Source: Pseudomonas ceruminis
GTDB taxonomy: Bacteria > Pseudomonadota > Gammaproteobacteria > Pseudomonadales > Pseudomonadaceae
Assembly (NCBI RefSeq): GCF_021602025.1
Contig: NZ_BQHW01000033.1
Location: 1 to 48,150, forward strand
Direction: 5' to 3'
DNA: 48,150 bases
The position numbers were made by a program, and so were the translations under genes. Numbering within the stretch: position 1 is the first letter of the stretch; each line of letters opens with the position of its first letter. This document shows, in pieces, positions 1-9,978 of the stretch. Under the pieces are notes generated by a model. That model did not search any database, was not told where the DNA came from, and saw only the letters and a program-made list of their open reading frames with translations.

Positions 1-69
1 GGGTAGGGCAGACGGGCCTTCTTGCATGTAGGTGCAAATGTAGGCCCAGGTATGTTCGTCGGCGTCCAT
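1..69 (-). CDS. Possible N-terminal fragment of a small hypothetical protein (cut by window edge)
   Basis: An ATG at 67-69 on the minus strand opens a frame that runs off the window after 23 codons (starts MDADEHTWAYIC). It lies 23 bp downstream of the ABC ATPase stop and reads in the same direction, so it could be the last gene of that operon. There is no clear Shine-Dalgarno sequence before it (CCACCTCAGCACA precedes the ATG). I do not recognise the product, and the fragment is too short to assign a function. The frame could also be chance. Confidence 0.3.
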   Translation of the reverse strand, partial: MDADEHTWAYICTYMQEGPSALP

Positions 70-92
70 TGTGCTGAGGTGGAAACGATCAA

Positions 93-1703
93 TCACCGGC
101 CGTTGTCGTGACCCAGGAACGCCGCCTCCAGCAACTGCTGCGTATAAGCATGCTGTGGCGCATGGAAGATCTCGCGGGCGTCACCTTGTTCCACAACATG
201 CCCATGCTTGATCACCATCAACTGATGGCTCAACGCTTTGACCACCGCCAGGTCATGGCTGATGAACAAGTAGGTCAGGTTGTATTTCTGCTGCAGATTG
301 CGCAGCAACTCCACGACCTGCCGCTGCACCGTGCGGTCCAGCGCCGAAGTTGGTTCATCCAGCAAAATCAAGGCAGGCTTCAACACCAGCGCCCGGGCAA
401 TGGCAATACGTTGCCGCTGCCCACCGGAGAACTCGTGCGGATAGCGGTGCCGAGTGGCAGGGTCCAACCCGACTTCCTCCAGCGCCGCAACAATGGCGGC
501 TTCCTGCTCCGCCGGTGTACCTATCTTGTGAATACGCAGGCCCTCGCCAACGATATCCGCCACGCACATCCGTGGGCTGAGGCTGCCAAACGGGTCCTGG
601 AACACCACCTGCATTTGCCGTCGCAGTGGGCGCACTTCTTTCTGGTTCAACCCCTCCAGGGCCTGCCCATGAAAGCGGATACCGCCCTGACTTGAAATCA
701 AACGCAGGATCGCCAGCCCAAGTGTGGACTTCCCCGACCCGGACTCACCGACGATCCCCAGCGTCTGCCCTTGCGGCAGGCTGAAATTGATCCCGTCCAC
801 CGCCTTTACATGGTCAACCGTGCGGCGCAAGAAGCCTTTCTTGATCGGGAACCAGACCTTGAGGTCATCTACTTCAAGCAACGGCGCGCCAACCGGGTTA
901 TGGGCAGGCTCACCGCTGGGCTCGGCATTGATCAACATCTGCGTGTAATGATGCTGGGGTGCGCTGAACAGGGTGGCGCACTGCGCCTGCTCGACGATCT
1001 TGCCGCGCTGCATGACACACACACGGTGCGCAATGCGCCGCACCAGGTTCAGGTCATGGCTGATCAGCAACAGCGCCATCCCCAACCGTGCCTGCAGCTC
1101 CTTGAGCAGGTCGAGGATCTTCAACTGCACGGTCACATCGAGCGCCGTGGTCGGCTCATCGGCAATCAGCAGCTCTGGCTCGTTGGCCAGCGCCATGGCA
1201 ATCATCACCCGCTGCCGCTGCCCACCCGACAGCTCATGGGGCAGGGCCTTCAAGCGCTTGCGCGGCTCGGGAATGCCTACCAGCTCCAGCAGCTCCAGCG
1301 TGCGTGCCGTGGCCGCCTTGCCCGTCAGCCCCTTGTGGAGCAACAAGATCTCGTTGATCTGTTTCTCAATGCAGTGCAGCGGGTTCAGCGACGTCATCGG
1401 CTCCTGGAAAATCATCGCAATACGGTTGCCGCGTATCCGCTGCATGGCTTTTTCGCCGTGCTGCAGCAGGTCCTTGCCTTCATAGCGGATGCTGCCGCTG
1501 GGGTGACGCGCGAGTGGGTAGGGCAGCAGGCGCAGAATCGAGTGGGCAGTGACCGACTTGCCCGAGCCACTTTCGCCGACCAGCGCCAGGGTCTCACCTT
1601 TGCGGATATCGAAGCTGATGCCATCGACCACGCGGTTGACCTGGTTACCGGTAACGAACTCCACCGCCAGGTCACGCACTTCGATCACGTTCTGTTCTGT
1701 CAT
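93..1703 (-). CDS. yejF: Peptide/nucleoside-peptide ABC importer, fused double ATPase (YejF/NppD type)
   Basis: The 536-residue protein carries two complete ABC ATPase cassettes in tandem. It would energise import of small peptides and peptide-nucleoside compounds from the cytoplasmic face of the inner membrane. Each half has a Walker A GESGSGKS (first at residues 43-50), a signature loop (LSGGQRQR, then FSGGQRQR) and a Walker B ending DEPT. Each cassette is followed by the short oligopeptide-transporter C-terminal extension. I chose the ATG at 1703 over an upstream in-frame start at 1742, because AGGAAG lies just before it and the permease stop is only one base away. Last recognised gene of the A1-A2-B-C-D operon. 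In E. coli the homologue is YejF; in P. aeruginosa PA14 a two-binding-protein version is called Npp. Substrate here is inferred. Confidence 0.93.
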   Translation of the reverse strand: MTEQNVIEVRDLAVEFVTGNQVNRVVDGISFDIRKGETLALVGESGSGKSVTAHSILRLLPYPLARHPSGSIRYEGKDLLQHGEKAMQRIRGNRIAMIFQEPMTSLNPLHCIEKQINEILLLHKGLTGKAATARTLELLELVGIPEPRKRLKALPHELSGGQRQRVMIAMALANEPELLIADEPTTALDVTVQLKILDLLKELQARLGMALLLISHDLNLVRRIAHRVCVMQRGKIVEQAQCATLFSAPQHHYTQMLINAEPSGEPAHNPVGAPLLEVDDLKVWFPIKKGFLRRTVDHVKAVDGINFSLPQGQTLGIVGESGSGKSTLGLAILRLISSQGGIRFHGQALEGLNQKEVRPLRRQMQVVFQDPFGSLSPRMCVADIVGEGLRIHKIGTPAEQEAAIVAALEEVGLDPATRHRYPHEFSGGQRQRIAIARALVLKPALILLDEPTSALDRTVQRQVVELLRNLQQKYNLTYLFISHDLAVVKALSHQLMVIKHGHVVEQGDAREIFHAPQHAYTQQLLEAAFLGHDNGR

Positions 1704-1704
1704 G

Positions 1705-2724
1705 TCACTTCCTCGGGTCGAAGGCATCGCGGGCGGATTCACCGATGAACACCAGCAGGCTTAGCATGATCGCCAAGACGGCAAAGGCACTGATACCCAG
1801 CCAAGGCGCCTGCAGGTTGGACTTCCCTTGGGCGACCAGCTCGCCCAGCGATGGCGAACCGGCGGGCAGGCCGAAGCCGAGGAAGTCCAGCGCGGTGAGG
1901 GTACCGATGGCACCGGTGAGGATGAAGGGCATGAAGGTCATGGTCGAAATCATCGCGTTGGGCAGAATGTGCCGGTACATGATCGCACCGTTGCGCATCC
2001 CCAGGGCGCGGGCAGCGCGCACGTATTCGAGGTTGCGCCCACGCAGGAACTCGGCGCGCACCACGTCCACCAGGCTCATCCACGAGAACAGCAGCATGAT
2101 GCCCAGCAGCCACCAGAAGTTGGGTTGCACGAAGCTGGCAAGAATGATCAGCAGGTACAGCACCGGCAGGCCGGACCAGACCTCCAGGAAACGCTGGCCG
2201 GCAAGGTCGACCCAGCCGCCGTAGAAGCCCTGCAGCGCGCCGGCGATGACGCCGACGATGGAACTGAGGATGGTCAGCGTCAGGGCAAACAGCACCGACA
2301 CACGGAAACCGTAGATCACCCGAGCCAACACGTCCCGGCCCTGGTCGTCGGTGCCTAGCAGGTTATCCGCCGAGGGGGGGGCTGGGGCGGGGACGCGCAG
2401 GTCATAGTTGATGCTCTGGTAGCTGAAGGGGATCGGTGCCCACAGTACAAAGCTGTCCTTGCTGGCCAGTAGCTCGCGGATGTACGGGCTCTTGTAGTTG
2501 GCTTCGAGGGGGAATTCACCGCCAAAGGTGGTTTCCGGGTAGCGCTTGAAGGCTGGGAAATACCATTGGCCTTCGTAGCGCACGGCGATCGGTTTGTCGT
2601 TGGCGATCAGCTCGGCGCCCAGGCTCAGGCCAAACAGGATGAGGAACAGCCACAGTGACCACCAGCCGCGTCGGTTGGCCTTGAAGCGCTCGAAGCGTCG
2701 GCGGTTGAGAGGGGACAAGGCCAT
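1705..2724 (-). CDS. yejE: Peptide ABC importer permease, YejE/NppC type
   Basis: A 339-residue inner-membrane permease of the DppC/OppC family. An N-terminal cytoplasmic stretch (about 1-20) precedes the first membrane helix (WWSLWLFLILFGLSLGAEL). A long periplasmic loop follows, then a five-helix BPD-transp core. The EAA-type coupling loop is visible around LEYVRAARALGMRNGAIMYRH, where the ATPase docks. The start at 2724 is separated from the upstream permease stop by one base, and its own stop lies one base before the ATPase start, so translation is almost certainly coupled. The large first loop with a WYFPAF-like segment is typical of YejE rather than ordinary DppC. Partner permease is the gene at 2726-3799. 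Confidence 0.93.
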   Translation of the reverse strand: MALSPLNRRRFERFKANRRGWWSLWLFLILFGLSLGAELIANDKPIAVRYEGQWYFPAFKRYPETTFGGEFPLEANYKSPYIRELLASKDSFVLWAPIPFSYQSINYDLRVPAPAPPSADNLLGTDDQGRDVLARVIYGFRVSVLFALTLTILSSIVGVIAGALQGFYGGWVDLAGQRFLEVWSGLPVLYLLIILASFVQPNFWWLLGIMLLFSWMSLVDVVRAEFLRGRNLEYVRAARALGMRNGAIMYRHILPNAMISTMTFMPFILTGAIGTLTALDFLGFGLPAGSPSLGELVAQGKSNLQAPWLGISAFAVLAIMLSLLVFIGESARDAFDPRK

Positions 2725-2725
2725 G

Positions 2726-3799
2726 TCAGTGCTCCCGGCTGGCGAAGTCGATGCGCGGATCGACCAGGGTGTAGGTGAGGTCGCCGATCAGTTTCACCAC
2801 CAGCCCCAGCAGGGTGAAGATGAACAACGTGCCGAACACCACCGGGTAGTCGCGGTTGATTGCCGCTTCGAAACTCATCAGCCCCAAGCCATCGAGGGAG
2901 AAGATCACCTCGATCAGCAGGGAGCCGGTGAAGAAGATGCCAATGAACGCCGAGGGGAAGCCGGCGATGACCAGCAGCATGGCGTTACGGAACACGTGCC
3001 CGTACAGCACGCGCGAGCGGCTCAGCCCTTTGGCCTTGGCGGTGACCACGTACTGTTTGTTGATCTCGTCGAGAAAGCTGTTCTTGGTCAGCAGGGTCAT
3101 GGTGGCGAAGTTGCCGATCACCAGCGCGGTAATCGGCAATACCAGGTGCCAGAAGTAGTCGAGCACCTTGCCGGTGGTGGACAGCTCGTCGAAGTTGTTG
3201 GAGGTAAGCCCGCGTAGCGGGAACCAATCGAAGTAACTGCCGCCGGCGAACAGCACAATCAGCAAAATGGCGAACAGGAAGGCGGGGATGGCGTAGCCAA
3301 CGATGATCGCCGAGCTGGTCCAGACGTCAAAATGGCTGCCGTGGCGTACCGCCTTGGCGATGCCAAGCGGGATCGACACCAGGTACATGATCAGCGTGCT
3401 CCACAGCCCCAGCGAGATTGAAACCGGCATCTTCTCGGCGATCAGGTCGATAACCTTGGCGTCGCGGAAGAAGCTGTCGCCGAAGTCCAGCTGGGCGTAG
3501 TTCTTGACCATGATCCACAAGCGTTCCGGCGCCGATTTGTCGAAGCCATACATGCGCTCGATCTCGGCGATCAGGGCCGGGTCCAGGCCCTGGGCGCCGC
3601 GGTAGTTGGAACCGGCTACGGAGACTTCGGCGCCGCCACCGGCGATACGGCTGGTGGCGCCCTCGAAGCCTTCGAGCTTGGCAATCATCTGCTCGACCGG
3701 GCCGCCGGGGGCTGCCTGGACAATAATGAAGTTGATGATCAGGATGCCGAACAGGGTCGGGATGATCAGTAGCAGGCGGCGCAGGATATAGGCCAGCAT
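2726..3799 (-). CDS. yejB: Peptide ABC importer permease, YejB/NppB type
   Basis: This 357-residue permease of the DppB/OppB family forms the transmembrane channel together with the YejE-type subunit. It begins [19 protein letters not shown], the usual first helix of this family. It then has a periplasmic insert of about 70 residues rich in Gly and Ala, followed by five more helices. The EAA-like loop is around [21 protein letters not shown]. The ATG at 3799 follows the stop of the upstream binding protein by one base. Function as an importer follows from the presence of two binding-protein genes in the same operon. Confidence 0.93.
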   Translation of the reverse strand: MLAYILRRLLLIIPTLFGILIINFIIVQAAPGGPVEQMIAKLEGFEGATSRIAGGGAEVSVAGSNYRGAQGLDPALIAEIERMYGFDKSAPERLWIMVKNYAQLDFGDSFFRDAKVIDLIAEKMPVSISLGLWSTLIMYLVSIPLGIAKAVRHGSHFDVWTSSAIIVGYAIPAFLFAILLIVLFAGGSYFDWFPLRGLTSNNFDELSTTGKVLDYFWHLVLPITALVIGNFATMTLLTKNSFLDEINKQYVVTAKAKGLSRSRVLYGHVFRNAMLLVIAGFPSAFIGIFFTGSLLIEVIFSLDGLGLMSFEAAINRDYPVVFGTLFIFTLLGLVVKLIGDLTYTLVDPRIDFASREH

Positions 3800-3800
3800 C

Positions 3801-5636
3801 TCAATTGGCCTCGTCCGCTGCGGCTTCAGTCACGGCAGGCGTCACGTCTGGCTTGATCCACCAAGTGTCGATGCCGACATCGTATTTAGGCGACACCTTG
3901 GGGTGACCAATGTGGTTCCAGTAGGCCACGCGCCAGGTCTTGATGTGCCAGTTGGGGATCACGTAGTAGCCCCACAGCAACACCCGGTCCAGGGCACGGG
4001 CGTGGTCGATCAGGCTTTGGCGGGAGTCGGCGTTGATCAGTTGCTCCACCAACTGGTCGATCGCCGGGTCGCGCAGGCCGATGTAGTTGCGGCTGCCGGG
4101 GTTGTCGGCAGAGACGCTTGACCAGAATTCGCGCTGCTCATTGCCCGGGGAGTTGGACTGCGGGAAGTTGCCGACAATCATGTCGAAATCCCGTGAGCGC
4201 AGGCGGGTGATGAACTGTGACACATCGACCCGGCGGATGGTCAGGTCGATACCCAGGTCGGCGAGGTTGCGCTTGAATGGCAGCAGGATGCGTTCGAACT
4301 CGGACTGTGCGAGCAGAAATTCGATGGCCACTGGTTTGCCCTGGGCATCGACCATCTTGTCGTCGACGATCTTCCAGCCTGCTTCCTGCAGCAACCTGTA
4401 GGCCTTGCGCTGCTGTTCGCGGATCATGCCGCTGCCGTCGCTGACGGGGTTGTGAAACGCCTCGGTCAAGGCTTTTTCGGGAATCTGGCCGCGCAGCGGC
4501 TCGAGGATTTTCAGCTCCTCGGCGCCGGGTAGGCCTCGGGCGGCCATTTCCGAGTTCTCGAAGTAACTGCTGGTGCGGGTATAGGCGCCGTTGAACAGTT
4601 GCTTGTTGGTCCACTCGTAGTCCAGCAGCAGGCTCAGGGCCTCGCGCACACGCACGTCCTGGAACACCGGGCGGCGGATGTTGAAGATGAAGCCTTGCAT
4701 ACCGGTGGGGTTACCGTTGGGCAGTTCTTCCTTGATCAGACGACCATCACGTACCGCAGGTACGTTGTAGGCGGTGGCCCAGTTTTTTGCGCTTATCTCC
4801 AGGGCATAGTCGAATGCCCCGGCCTTCAATGCTTCCAAGGCGACGGCGGTGTCGCGGTAGGCGTCGAATGTCATGGCATCGAAATTGAACTGGCCGCGGT
4901 TGATCGGCAGGTCCTTGGCCCAGTAGTCCTTGACTCGCTCATAGCGGATCGAGCGGCCGGCCTTGACCTGGGTGATCTTGTAAGGGCCGCTGCCCAAGGG
5001 GATTTCCAGGTTGCCACGGTTGAAGTCGCGGCCTTCGTACCAGTGCTTGGGCAGCACAGGCAACTGGCCCAGGATCAGCGGCAGTTCCCGGTTGTTCTTG
5101 TGCTTGAACTTGAACAGCACCCGCAGCGGGTCTTCGGCGACCACTTCGGCGACGTCGGCGTAGTACTGGCGGTACAGCGGTGCGCCGTCCTTTATCAGGG
5201 CATTGAAGGTGAACACCACGTCGTCGGCGCGCATCGGGTGGCCGTCATGGAAGCGCGCCTCGGGGCGCAGGTAGAAGCGTACCCAGCTATTGTCCGGGGC
5301 TTTCTCGATCTTGCCGGCCACCAGGCCGTACTCGGTGAACGGTTCGTCCAGGCTCTGACGCATCAAGGTGTCGTAGATGGCGCTGACGTTATCGGCAGGA
5401 ACGCCCTTGTTGATGAAGGGGTTGAGGCTGTCGAAGCCCCCGAAGCTGGACTGGCGGAAGGTGCCACCCTTGGGTGCATCGGGGTTCACGTAGTCGAAGT
5501 GCTTGAAGTCGGCGGGGTATTTCGGCGCCTCGTCATACAGGGTGAGCGCGTGTTGTGGCGCGGCCATGGCCGACAGGCTCAGGCAAGCGAACAGGAGGCT
5601 GCCTGCCAGCTGGCGCAGGCGGTGCGTAGGCATCAT
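3801..5636 (-). CDS. yejA: Periplasmic substrate-binding protein 2 of the peptide/nucleoside-peptide importer (NppA2/YejA type)
   Basis: A 611-residue SBP_bac_5 family protein with a Sec signal peptide ([13 protein letters not shown]... cleaved near SAMAAPQHA). The mature protein starts with the YejA-type motif in which [19 protein letters not shown] is followed by a Gly/Ser-rich stretch, then the FDSLNPF signature. The open frame extends upstream to 5933, but that part overlaps the preceding gene. The start at 5636 gives a proper signal peptide and an ATGA overlap with the upstream stop (5633-5635), so I use it. It is a clear paralogue of the next gene upstream: both carry the KGGT...FDTLNPY/FDSLNPF and [16 protein letters not shown] blocks. 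Two binding proteins serving one permease match the P. aeruginosa NppA1A2 arrangement. Confidence 0.92.
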   Translation of the reverse strand: MMPTHRLRQLAGSLLFACLSLSAMAAPQHALTLYDEAPKYPADFKHFDYVNPDAPKGGTFRQSSFGGFDSLNPFINKGVPADNVSAIYDTLMRQSLDEPFTEYGLVAGKIEKAPDNSWVRFYLRPEARFHDGHPMRADDVVFTFNALIKDGAPLYRQYYADVAEVVAEDPLRVLFKFKHKNNRELPLILGQLPVLPKHWYEGRDFNRGNLEIPLGSGPYKITQVKAGRSIRYERVKDYWAKDLPINRGQFNFDAMTFDAYRDTAVALEALKAGAFDYALEISAKNWATAYNVPAVRDGRLIKEELPNGNPTGMQGFIFNIRRPVFQDVRVREALSLLLDYEWTNKQLFNGAYTRTSSYFENSEMAARGLPGAEELKILEPLRGQIPEKALTEAFHNPVSDGSGMIREQQRKAYRLLQEAGWKIVDDKMVDAQGKPVAIEFLLAQSEFERILLPFKRNLADLGIDLTIRRVDVSQFITRLRSRDFDMIVGNFPQSNSPGNEQREFWSSVSADNPGSRNYIGLRDPAIDQLVEQLINADSRQSLIDHARALDRVLLWGYYVIPNWHIKTWRVAYWNHIGHPKVSPKYDVGIDTWWIKPDVTPAVTEAAADEAN

Positions 5637-7462
5637 TGGGCTTTCTCCGAAGTCTTTATCCACCAGGTGTTCAGCCCGAGGGTGTAGGGCGGCGTGGTGA
5701 CGAAGGCGAACCGGTTGCGATAGGCCAGGCGGTGATTGTCGAGATACCAGTTCGGGATCATGTAGTAGTGCCAGGAAAGCACGCGGTCCAGGGCGCGGGC
5801 AGCAGCGACCTGATCGTCGCGGGTGCGGGCTGCCAGCAGGGTGTCGAGCAGGTGGTCGACCACCGGGTCCTTGACACCCGCATAGTTCTTGCTGCCCTTG
5901 GTCGCGGCCTGGCTGGAATGGAAGTACAGCCACTGCTCGAGGCCCGGGCTCAACGTCTGGTTAAGGGTCATCAGGATCATGTCGAAGTCGAACTGGTCCA
6001 GGCGTTGTTTGTACTGGGCGCGGTCCACCGTGCGCAAGCGCGCATCGATGCCGATGCTCGCCAGGTTTTCGACATACGGTTGCAAAATGCGTTCGAGGTT
6101 GGGGTTGACCAACAGCAGCTCAATGGTCAGTTGCTGGCCTTTCTTGTCCACCAGCCGCTGGCCATCAAGCTTCCAGCCGGCTTGCCCAAGCAGGGCAAGG
6201 GCCTGGCGCAAGGTTTGGCGGCTGATGCCGCGGCCGTCGGTGTGGCTGACCTGGTAAGGCTGGGTAAACAGCTTTTCCGGCAACTGGTCGCGGAACGGAG
6301 CAAGCAGCAGCCACTCCTTGCCCGTGGGCAGGCCAGAGGCGGCAAATTCGCTGTTGGGGTAATAGCTCGTTGAGCGGCGGTAGGCGCTGCTGAACAGGGC
6401 GCGGTTGGTCCACTCGAAGTCGAGCATCAAGCCCAGCGCCTGGCGCACGCTGGGGTCGCTGAACGTGGCGCGCCGGCTATTGATGAACAAGCCTTGGGTC
6501 TGGGTCGGAATGCGGTGCGGGATCTGTGCCTTGATCACATCGCCACGGCGCACCGCCGGGAAGTTGTAGCCATTGGCCCAGTTTTTCGCCTGGTGCTCGA
6601 TATAGATGTCGAACTCGCCAGCCTTGAAGGCTTCGAACGCCACGGTGGCGTCCCGGTAGAACTCGTACTCGACACGGTTGAAGTTGTACTTGCCGCGGTT
6701 CACGGCCAGGTCCTTGCCCCAGTAGTGTTTCACCCGTTCGAACACTAGGCGCCGGCCAGGCTGTACCTGGGTAATGCGGTAAGGGCCGCTGCTCAGCGGT
6801 GGCTCGAACGTAGTCGCCTGGAAGTCGCGGCCTTGCCAGTAGTGCTTGGGCAGCACTGGCATTTCGCCCAGGCGCAGGATCAACAGCGGGTTGCCAGCGC
6901 GCTTGAAGACGAAGCGGATGCGCAGCGGACCGAGCACGTCGACCCGCTGCACCTCCTGCAGGTTGGTCCGGTAGATCGGGTGGCCTTCCTTGAGCAGGGT
7001 GCGGTAGGAAAAGGCCACATCCGCCGAGGTGATTGGCTTGCCATCGTGCCAGCGCGCCTCGGGGCGCAGGTTGAACACTACCCAGCTGCGATCTTCGCTG
7101 TATTCCACCGACCGGGCGATCAGGCCATAGCTGGAGGTTGGTTCGTCGCCGGAGGGGTCGTACTGGCCAGTACCGACCATCAGCGTTTCGTTGAGCTCGC
7201 TGACGCCGTACTGCAGGAAGTTCGGCGTGGTCACCGGGCTGGTGCCCTTGAAGGTGTAGGGGTTGAGCGTGTCGAATGTGCCAAACGCCATGGCCCGCAA
7301 GGTGCCGCCCTTGGGCGCTTGCGGGTTGACCCAGTCGAAGTGGGTGAACGTGGCTGGGTACTTGAGCGTGCCGAACTGCGCGTAACCGTGGCTTTCGCTC
7401 ACCATCGCGACTGCGGGAAAGCTCAAGGCCAGGCTGAGTGACAGCAGGAGGGGACGTATCAA
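5633..7462 (-). CDS. Periplasmic substrate-binding protein 1 of the peptide/nucleoside-peptide importer (NppA1 type)
   Basis: First recognised gene of the importer operon, 609 residues. It has a signal peptide (MIRPLLLSLSLALSFPAVA), then the mature YejA-like sequence HGYAQFGTLKYPATFTHFD and the block PQAPKGGTLRAMAFGTFDTLNPY. The C-terminal part ends with the LGLNTWWIK motif, which is nearly the same as GIDTWWIKP in its paralogue downstream, so the pair arose by duplication. The 120 bp upstream (7463-7582) should carry the operon promoter, but I could not find a convincing -35/-10 pair. Such proteins deliver oligopeptides or peptidyl-nucleosides to the permeases. Which ligand each paralogue prefers cannot be read from the sequence. 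Confidence 0.92.
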   Translation of the reverse strand: MIRPLLLSLSLALSFPAVAMVSESHGYAQFGTLKYPATFTHFDWVNPQAPKGGTLRAMAFGTFDTLNPYTFKGTSPVTTPNFLQYGVSELNETLMVGTGQYDPSGDEPTSSYGLIARSVEYSEDRSWVVFNLRPEARWHDGKPITSADVAFSYRTLLKEGHPIYRTNLQEVQRVDVLGPLRIRFVFKRAGNPLLILRLGEMPVLPKHYWQGRDFQATTFEPPLSSGPYRITQVQPGRRLVFERVKHYWGKDLAVNRGKYNFNRVEYEFYRDATVAFEAFKAGEFDIYIEHQAKNWANGYNFPAVRRGDVIKAQIPHRIPTQTQGLFINSRRATFSDPSVRQALGLMLDFEWTNRALFSSAYRRSTSYYPNSEFAASGLPTGKEWLLLAPFRDQLPEKLFTQPYQVSHTDGRGISRQTLRQALALLGQAGWKLDGQRLVDKKGQQLTIELLLVNPNLERILQPYVENLASIGIDARLRTVDRAQYKQRLDQFDFDMILMTLNQTLSPGLEQWLYFHSSQAATKGSKNYAGVKDPVVDHLLDTLLAARTRDDQVAAARALDRVLSWHYYMIPNWYLDNHRLAYRNRFAFVTTPPYTLGLNTWWIKTSEKAQ

Positions 7463-7582
7463 GTCGGCATCCGATCCAGAGGCGTTGGGCTTTGATCGGG
7501 TACAGTAACAGCTTGGCGGGGTTGGAAAAAGAGGATGTCAGAGGGATCGAGGTGGGGCTGCAAGGCAGCCCCGCAGATCACA

Positions 7583-9013
7583 TCAGTGCGACAGATATAC
7601 GGTCAGCGTCTGCCCTGGTTTCAGGGCATGCCCGCTGCGCGGATTCCAGCGCTTGAGGTGCTGCATTTCAACATTGAAACGTTTGGCAACCAAATACAAC
7701 GAGTCACCCTTGCGTACCTTGTACTGGGTGGAGCGCTGCCCGGCCGCAGCCACTCGGTTGGCTGCTGCACTGGGTGCATTGCCGCCACGCAGTGCCAGCA
7801 CCTGCCCGGCCTTGACGCGGTTACCCGGCAGTTTGTTCCAGCGCTGGATATCCTTGACCGATACCCGGTTGGCCTTGGCGATGCTGCTCAGGTTGTCGCC
7901 GCGCTTGACCCGGTAGCTGCGCGCGGTTGCAGGTGCCTTGGCCTCGGCCACTGCGGCAGCAAAGACTGCCTTGTTTGGCTGCAGGCTGACCAGTTGCTCA
8001 GGCTTGAGGTTGGAGAGGCTGGCCGACAGCAGTTGTGCCTTGGCGGTCGGCACCAGCAGTTGCTTGGGGCCGTCCACGGTCATGCGCTTCTTGAATGCCG
8101 GATTAAGCTGGATGAGTTCGTCTTCGTCGATGTTGGCGAAGGCGGCGACCCGCGACAGGTCGAGGCGGTCATTGATGGCGACGGCTTCGAAGTAGGGTTC
8201 ATTGGCGATCGGGTTGAGGTTCACGCCATAGGCCTCAGGGGTTGAGACCACCTGCGACAGGGCCAGTAGCTTGGGTACATAGTCGCGGGTTTCCTGCGGC
8301 AGGGGCAGGTTCCAGTAATCGGTCGGCAAGCCTAGCTTTTCGTTACGTTCGATGGCCCGGCTGACGGTGCCTTCGCCAGCATTGTAAGCGGCCAGCGCCA
8401 GTAGCCAGTCGCCGTTGAACATGTCGTGGAGGCGGCCGAGGTAGTCCAGGGCGGCGTTGGTCGACGCGGTGATGTCACGGCGGCCGTCGTAGAAGTGGGT
8501 CTGGCGCAGGTTGAAGTGGCGCCCGGTCGACGGGATGAACTGCCACATGCCCGCGGCATGGGCGCGCGAGTAGGCCATCGGGTTGTAGGCGCTCTCGATG
8601 GCTGGCAGCAGCGCCAGCTCAAGTGGCATATCGCGCTCTTCGAGGCGTTCGACAATGTAGTGCAGGTAGAGGCTGCCGCGCTCGCCGGCGTTTTCCAGGA
8701 ACGACGGGTTGCTGGCGAACCATAGGCGCTGCTGCTCGATGCGCGGGTTGACGTCGATGCTGTCCTGCAGGGCAAAGCCCTGGCGCATCCGCTCCCATAC
8801 ATCCTGCGGAGGCTGGTCGACCGGCTTGATCGCCAGCGGCGCCGGCTTGTGCTTGATCCGCGCCTGGTAGCTGTGCGCGCGAACGCTGTCGGATTCGTCG
8901 AGCTGACGGGTGCTCTGGCAGCCCACCAGGGTGGCGGCCAGCGCCAGCGCACTGATTTGGGCCAGGCGCGTCAGGGCGACTGAATGAGCGGTTCTGCGGC
9001 TACGGGAAGACAT
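7583..9013 (-). CDS. mltD: Membrane-bound lytic murein transglycosylase D
   Basis: A 476-residue lipoprotein that cleaves the MurNAc-GlcNAc bond of peptidoglycan with formation of 1,6-anhydro-MurNAc. The N-terminus has a signal peptide ending in a lipobox (ATLVGC), so it should be anchored in the outer membrane. The lytic transglycosylase domain is in the middle: LLPAIESAYNP contains the catalytic Glu, followed by AAGMWQFIPSTGR and the ALAAYNAGEG motif. Two LysM peptidoglycan-binding repeats end the protein, beginning YRVKRGDNLSSIA and YKVRKGDSLYLVA. I preferred ATG 9013 over an in-frame TTG at 9037. It sits next to gloB as in other Pseudomonas genomes. Confidence 0.95.
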   Translation of the reverse strand: MSSRSRRTAHSVALTRLAQISALALAATLVGCQSTRQLDESDSVRAHSYQARIKHKPAPLAIKPVDQPPQDVWERMRQGFALQDSIDVNPRIEQQRLWFASNPSFLENAGERGSLYLHYIVERLEERDMPLELALLPAIESAYNPMAYSRAHAAGMWQFIPSTGRHFNLRQTHFYDGRRDITASTNAALDYLGRLHDMFNGDWLLALAAYNAGEGTVSRAIERNEKLGLPTDYWNLPLPQETRDYVPKLLALSQVVSTPEAYGVNLNPIANEPYFEAVAINDRLDLSRVAAFANIDEDELIQLNPAFKKRMTVDGPKQLLVPTAKAQLLSASLSNLKPEQLVSLQPNKAVFAAAVAEAKAPATARSYRVKRGDNLSSIAKANRVSVKDIQRWNKLPGNRVKAGQVLALRGGNAPSAAANRVAAAGQRSTQYKVRKGDSLYLVAKRFNVEMQHLKRWNPRSGHALKPGQTLTVYLSH

Positions 9014-9113
9014 CGGCGGGGACAGGTTTCCGGGCAAAAAATTTCGGCGATTCTAGAAACCGTACCCGGCCGGGTCAACCGTCCAACTGATGTTGCGATA
9101 TATCTTGAGGTTA

Positions 9114-9893
9114 TCAGAAGGTGTCTTTCCAAGACCTCAAAGCAGCAAAAACAGCGACATGCGTGGTGTTTGATTGTCCCTTCCATTCGTCTGCTTTTTG
9201 TTTAACTAATGTTTCAGAAGTACGCAGAAAAGGGTTGGTCAATCTCTCCAGGGCAATGGTTGATGGCAATGTGATGCGATTTTCCGCACGCAACCGGGTA
9301 ACGTCATCGAAACGTTGCTGAACGTGCGGATTCTGCGGTTCCACGGCCTTGGCAAAGCGCAGATTGCTCAGGGTGTATTCATGGGCGCAGTAAACCTCAG
9401 TCTGTTCGGGCAATGCCGCCAAGCGGGCGAGGGCGGGTTGCATCTGTTCTGGCGTGCCCTCGAACATGCGCCCGCAACCGGCAGCGAACAGCGTGTCACC
9501 GCTGAACAGTAACGGAGTGGTGGGCTGGTCGCTGAAAAAGGCGATATGGCCCAGCGTGTGGCCGGGCACCGCCATGACGTTGAAGGCAACGCCCAGCACT
9601 GTCACCTGGTCGCCTTCATTCAGGCCAAGGTCACGGGCGGGTATGCGCTCGTTGGCGGGGCCGCAAACCCTTGCGCCGGTGAGTGCCTTGAGGCGTTCGA
9701 CACCGCCTACGTGGTCATTGTGGTGGTGGGTCACCAGGATGTCCTCGAGCACCCAGCCGGGGTTTTCGGCCAGCCAGGCCTCCACCGGGGCGGCGTCACC
9801 GGGATCGACCACCGCGCAACGGCGTTTGGCAGTATCCTGTAACAACCAGATGTAATTGTCGGAGAAAGCGGGAAGAGCATCGATCTGTATCAT
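9114..9893 (-). CDS. gloB: Hydroxyacylglutathione hydrolase (glyoxalase II)
   Basis: This 259-residue metallo-beta-lactamase-fold enzyme hydrolyses S-D-lactoylglutathione to D-lactate and glutathione, the second step of methylglyoxal detoxification. The metal-binding signature THHHNDH is at residues 55-61 (H56, H58, D60, H61), and further ligands sit in AVPGHTLGH and in CAHEYTLSN. The C-terminal HAGH-type domain ends with [12 protein letters not shown]. An upstream in-frame extension to 10079 overlaps the divergent methyltransferase gene and has no family match. The ATG at 9893 gives the usual family length. The divergent spacing to the methyltransferase start is 85 bp. Confidence 0.95.
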   Translation of the reverse strand: MIQIDALPAFSDNYIWLLQDTAKRRCAVVDPGDAAPVEAWLAENPGWVLEDILVTHHHNDHVGGVERLKALTGARVCGPANERIPARDLGLNEGDQVTVLGVAFNVMAVPGHTLGHIAFFSDQPTTPLLFSGDTLFAAGCGRMFEGTPEQMQPALARLAALPEQTEVYCAHEYTLSNLRFAKAVEPQNPHVQQRFDDVTRLRAENRITLPSTIALERLTNPFLRTSETLVKQKADEWKGQSNTTHVAVFAALRSWKDTF

Positions 9894-9978
9894 GGTGCGG
9901 ATCCGTATCGCCAAGCGTGGCACATGAAGGCATCTTAGCCGCGATGGCGCGGTGCGAGAACCTTCGAGGGAGAGCGCA

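Noticed and set aside
771-1748. Plus-strand open frame of 325 codons opposite the ATPase gene
   Set aside because: The minus strand codes for a standard double ATPase; the plus frame is rich in His, Gln and Arg as expected for the complement of such sequence.
4599-5687. Long plus-strand open frame (362 codons) opposite the second binding-protein gene
   Set aside because: It is antisense to a protein with clear YejA motifs and a signal peptide. Its composition is that of a shadow frame in GC-rich DNA, without family match.
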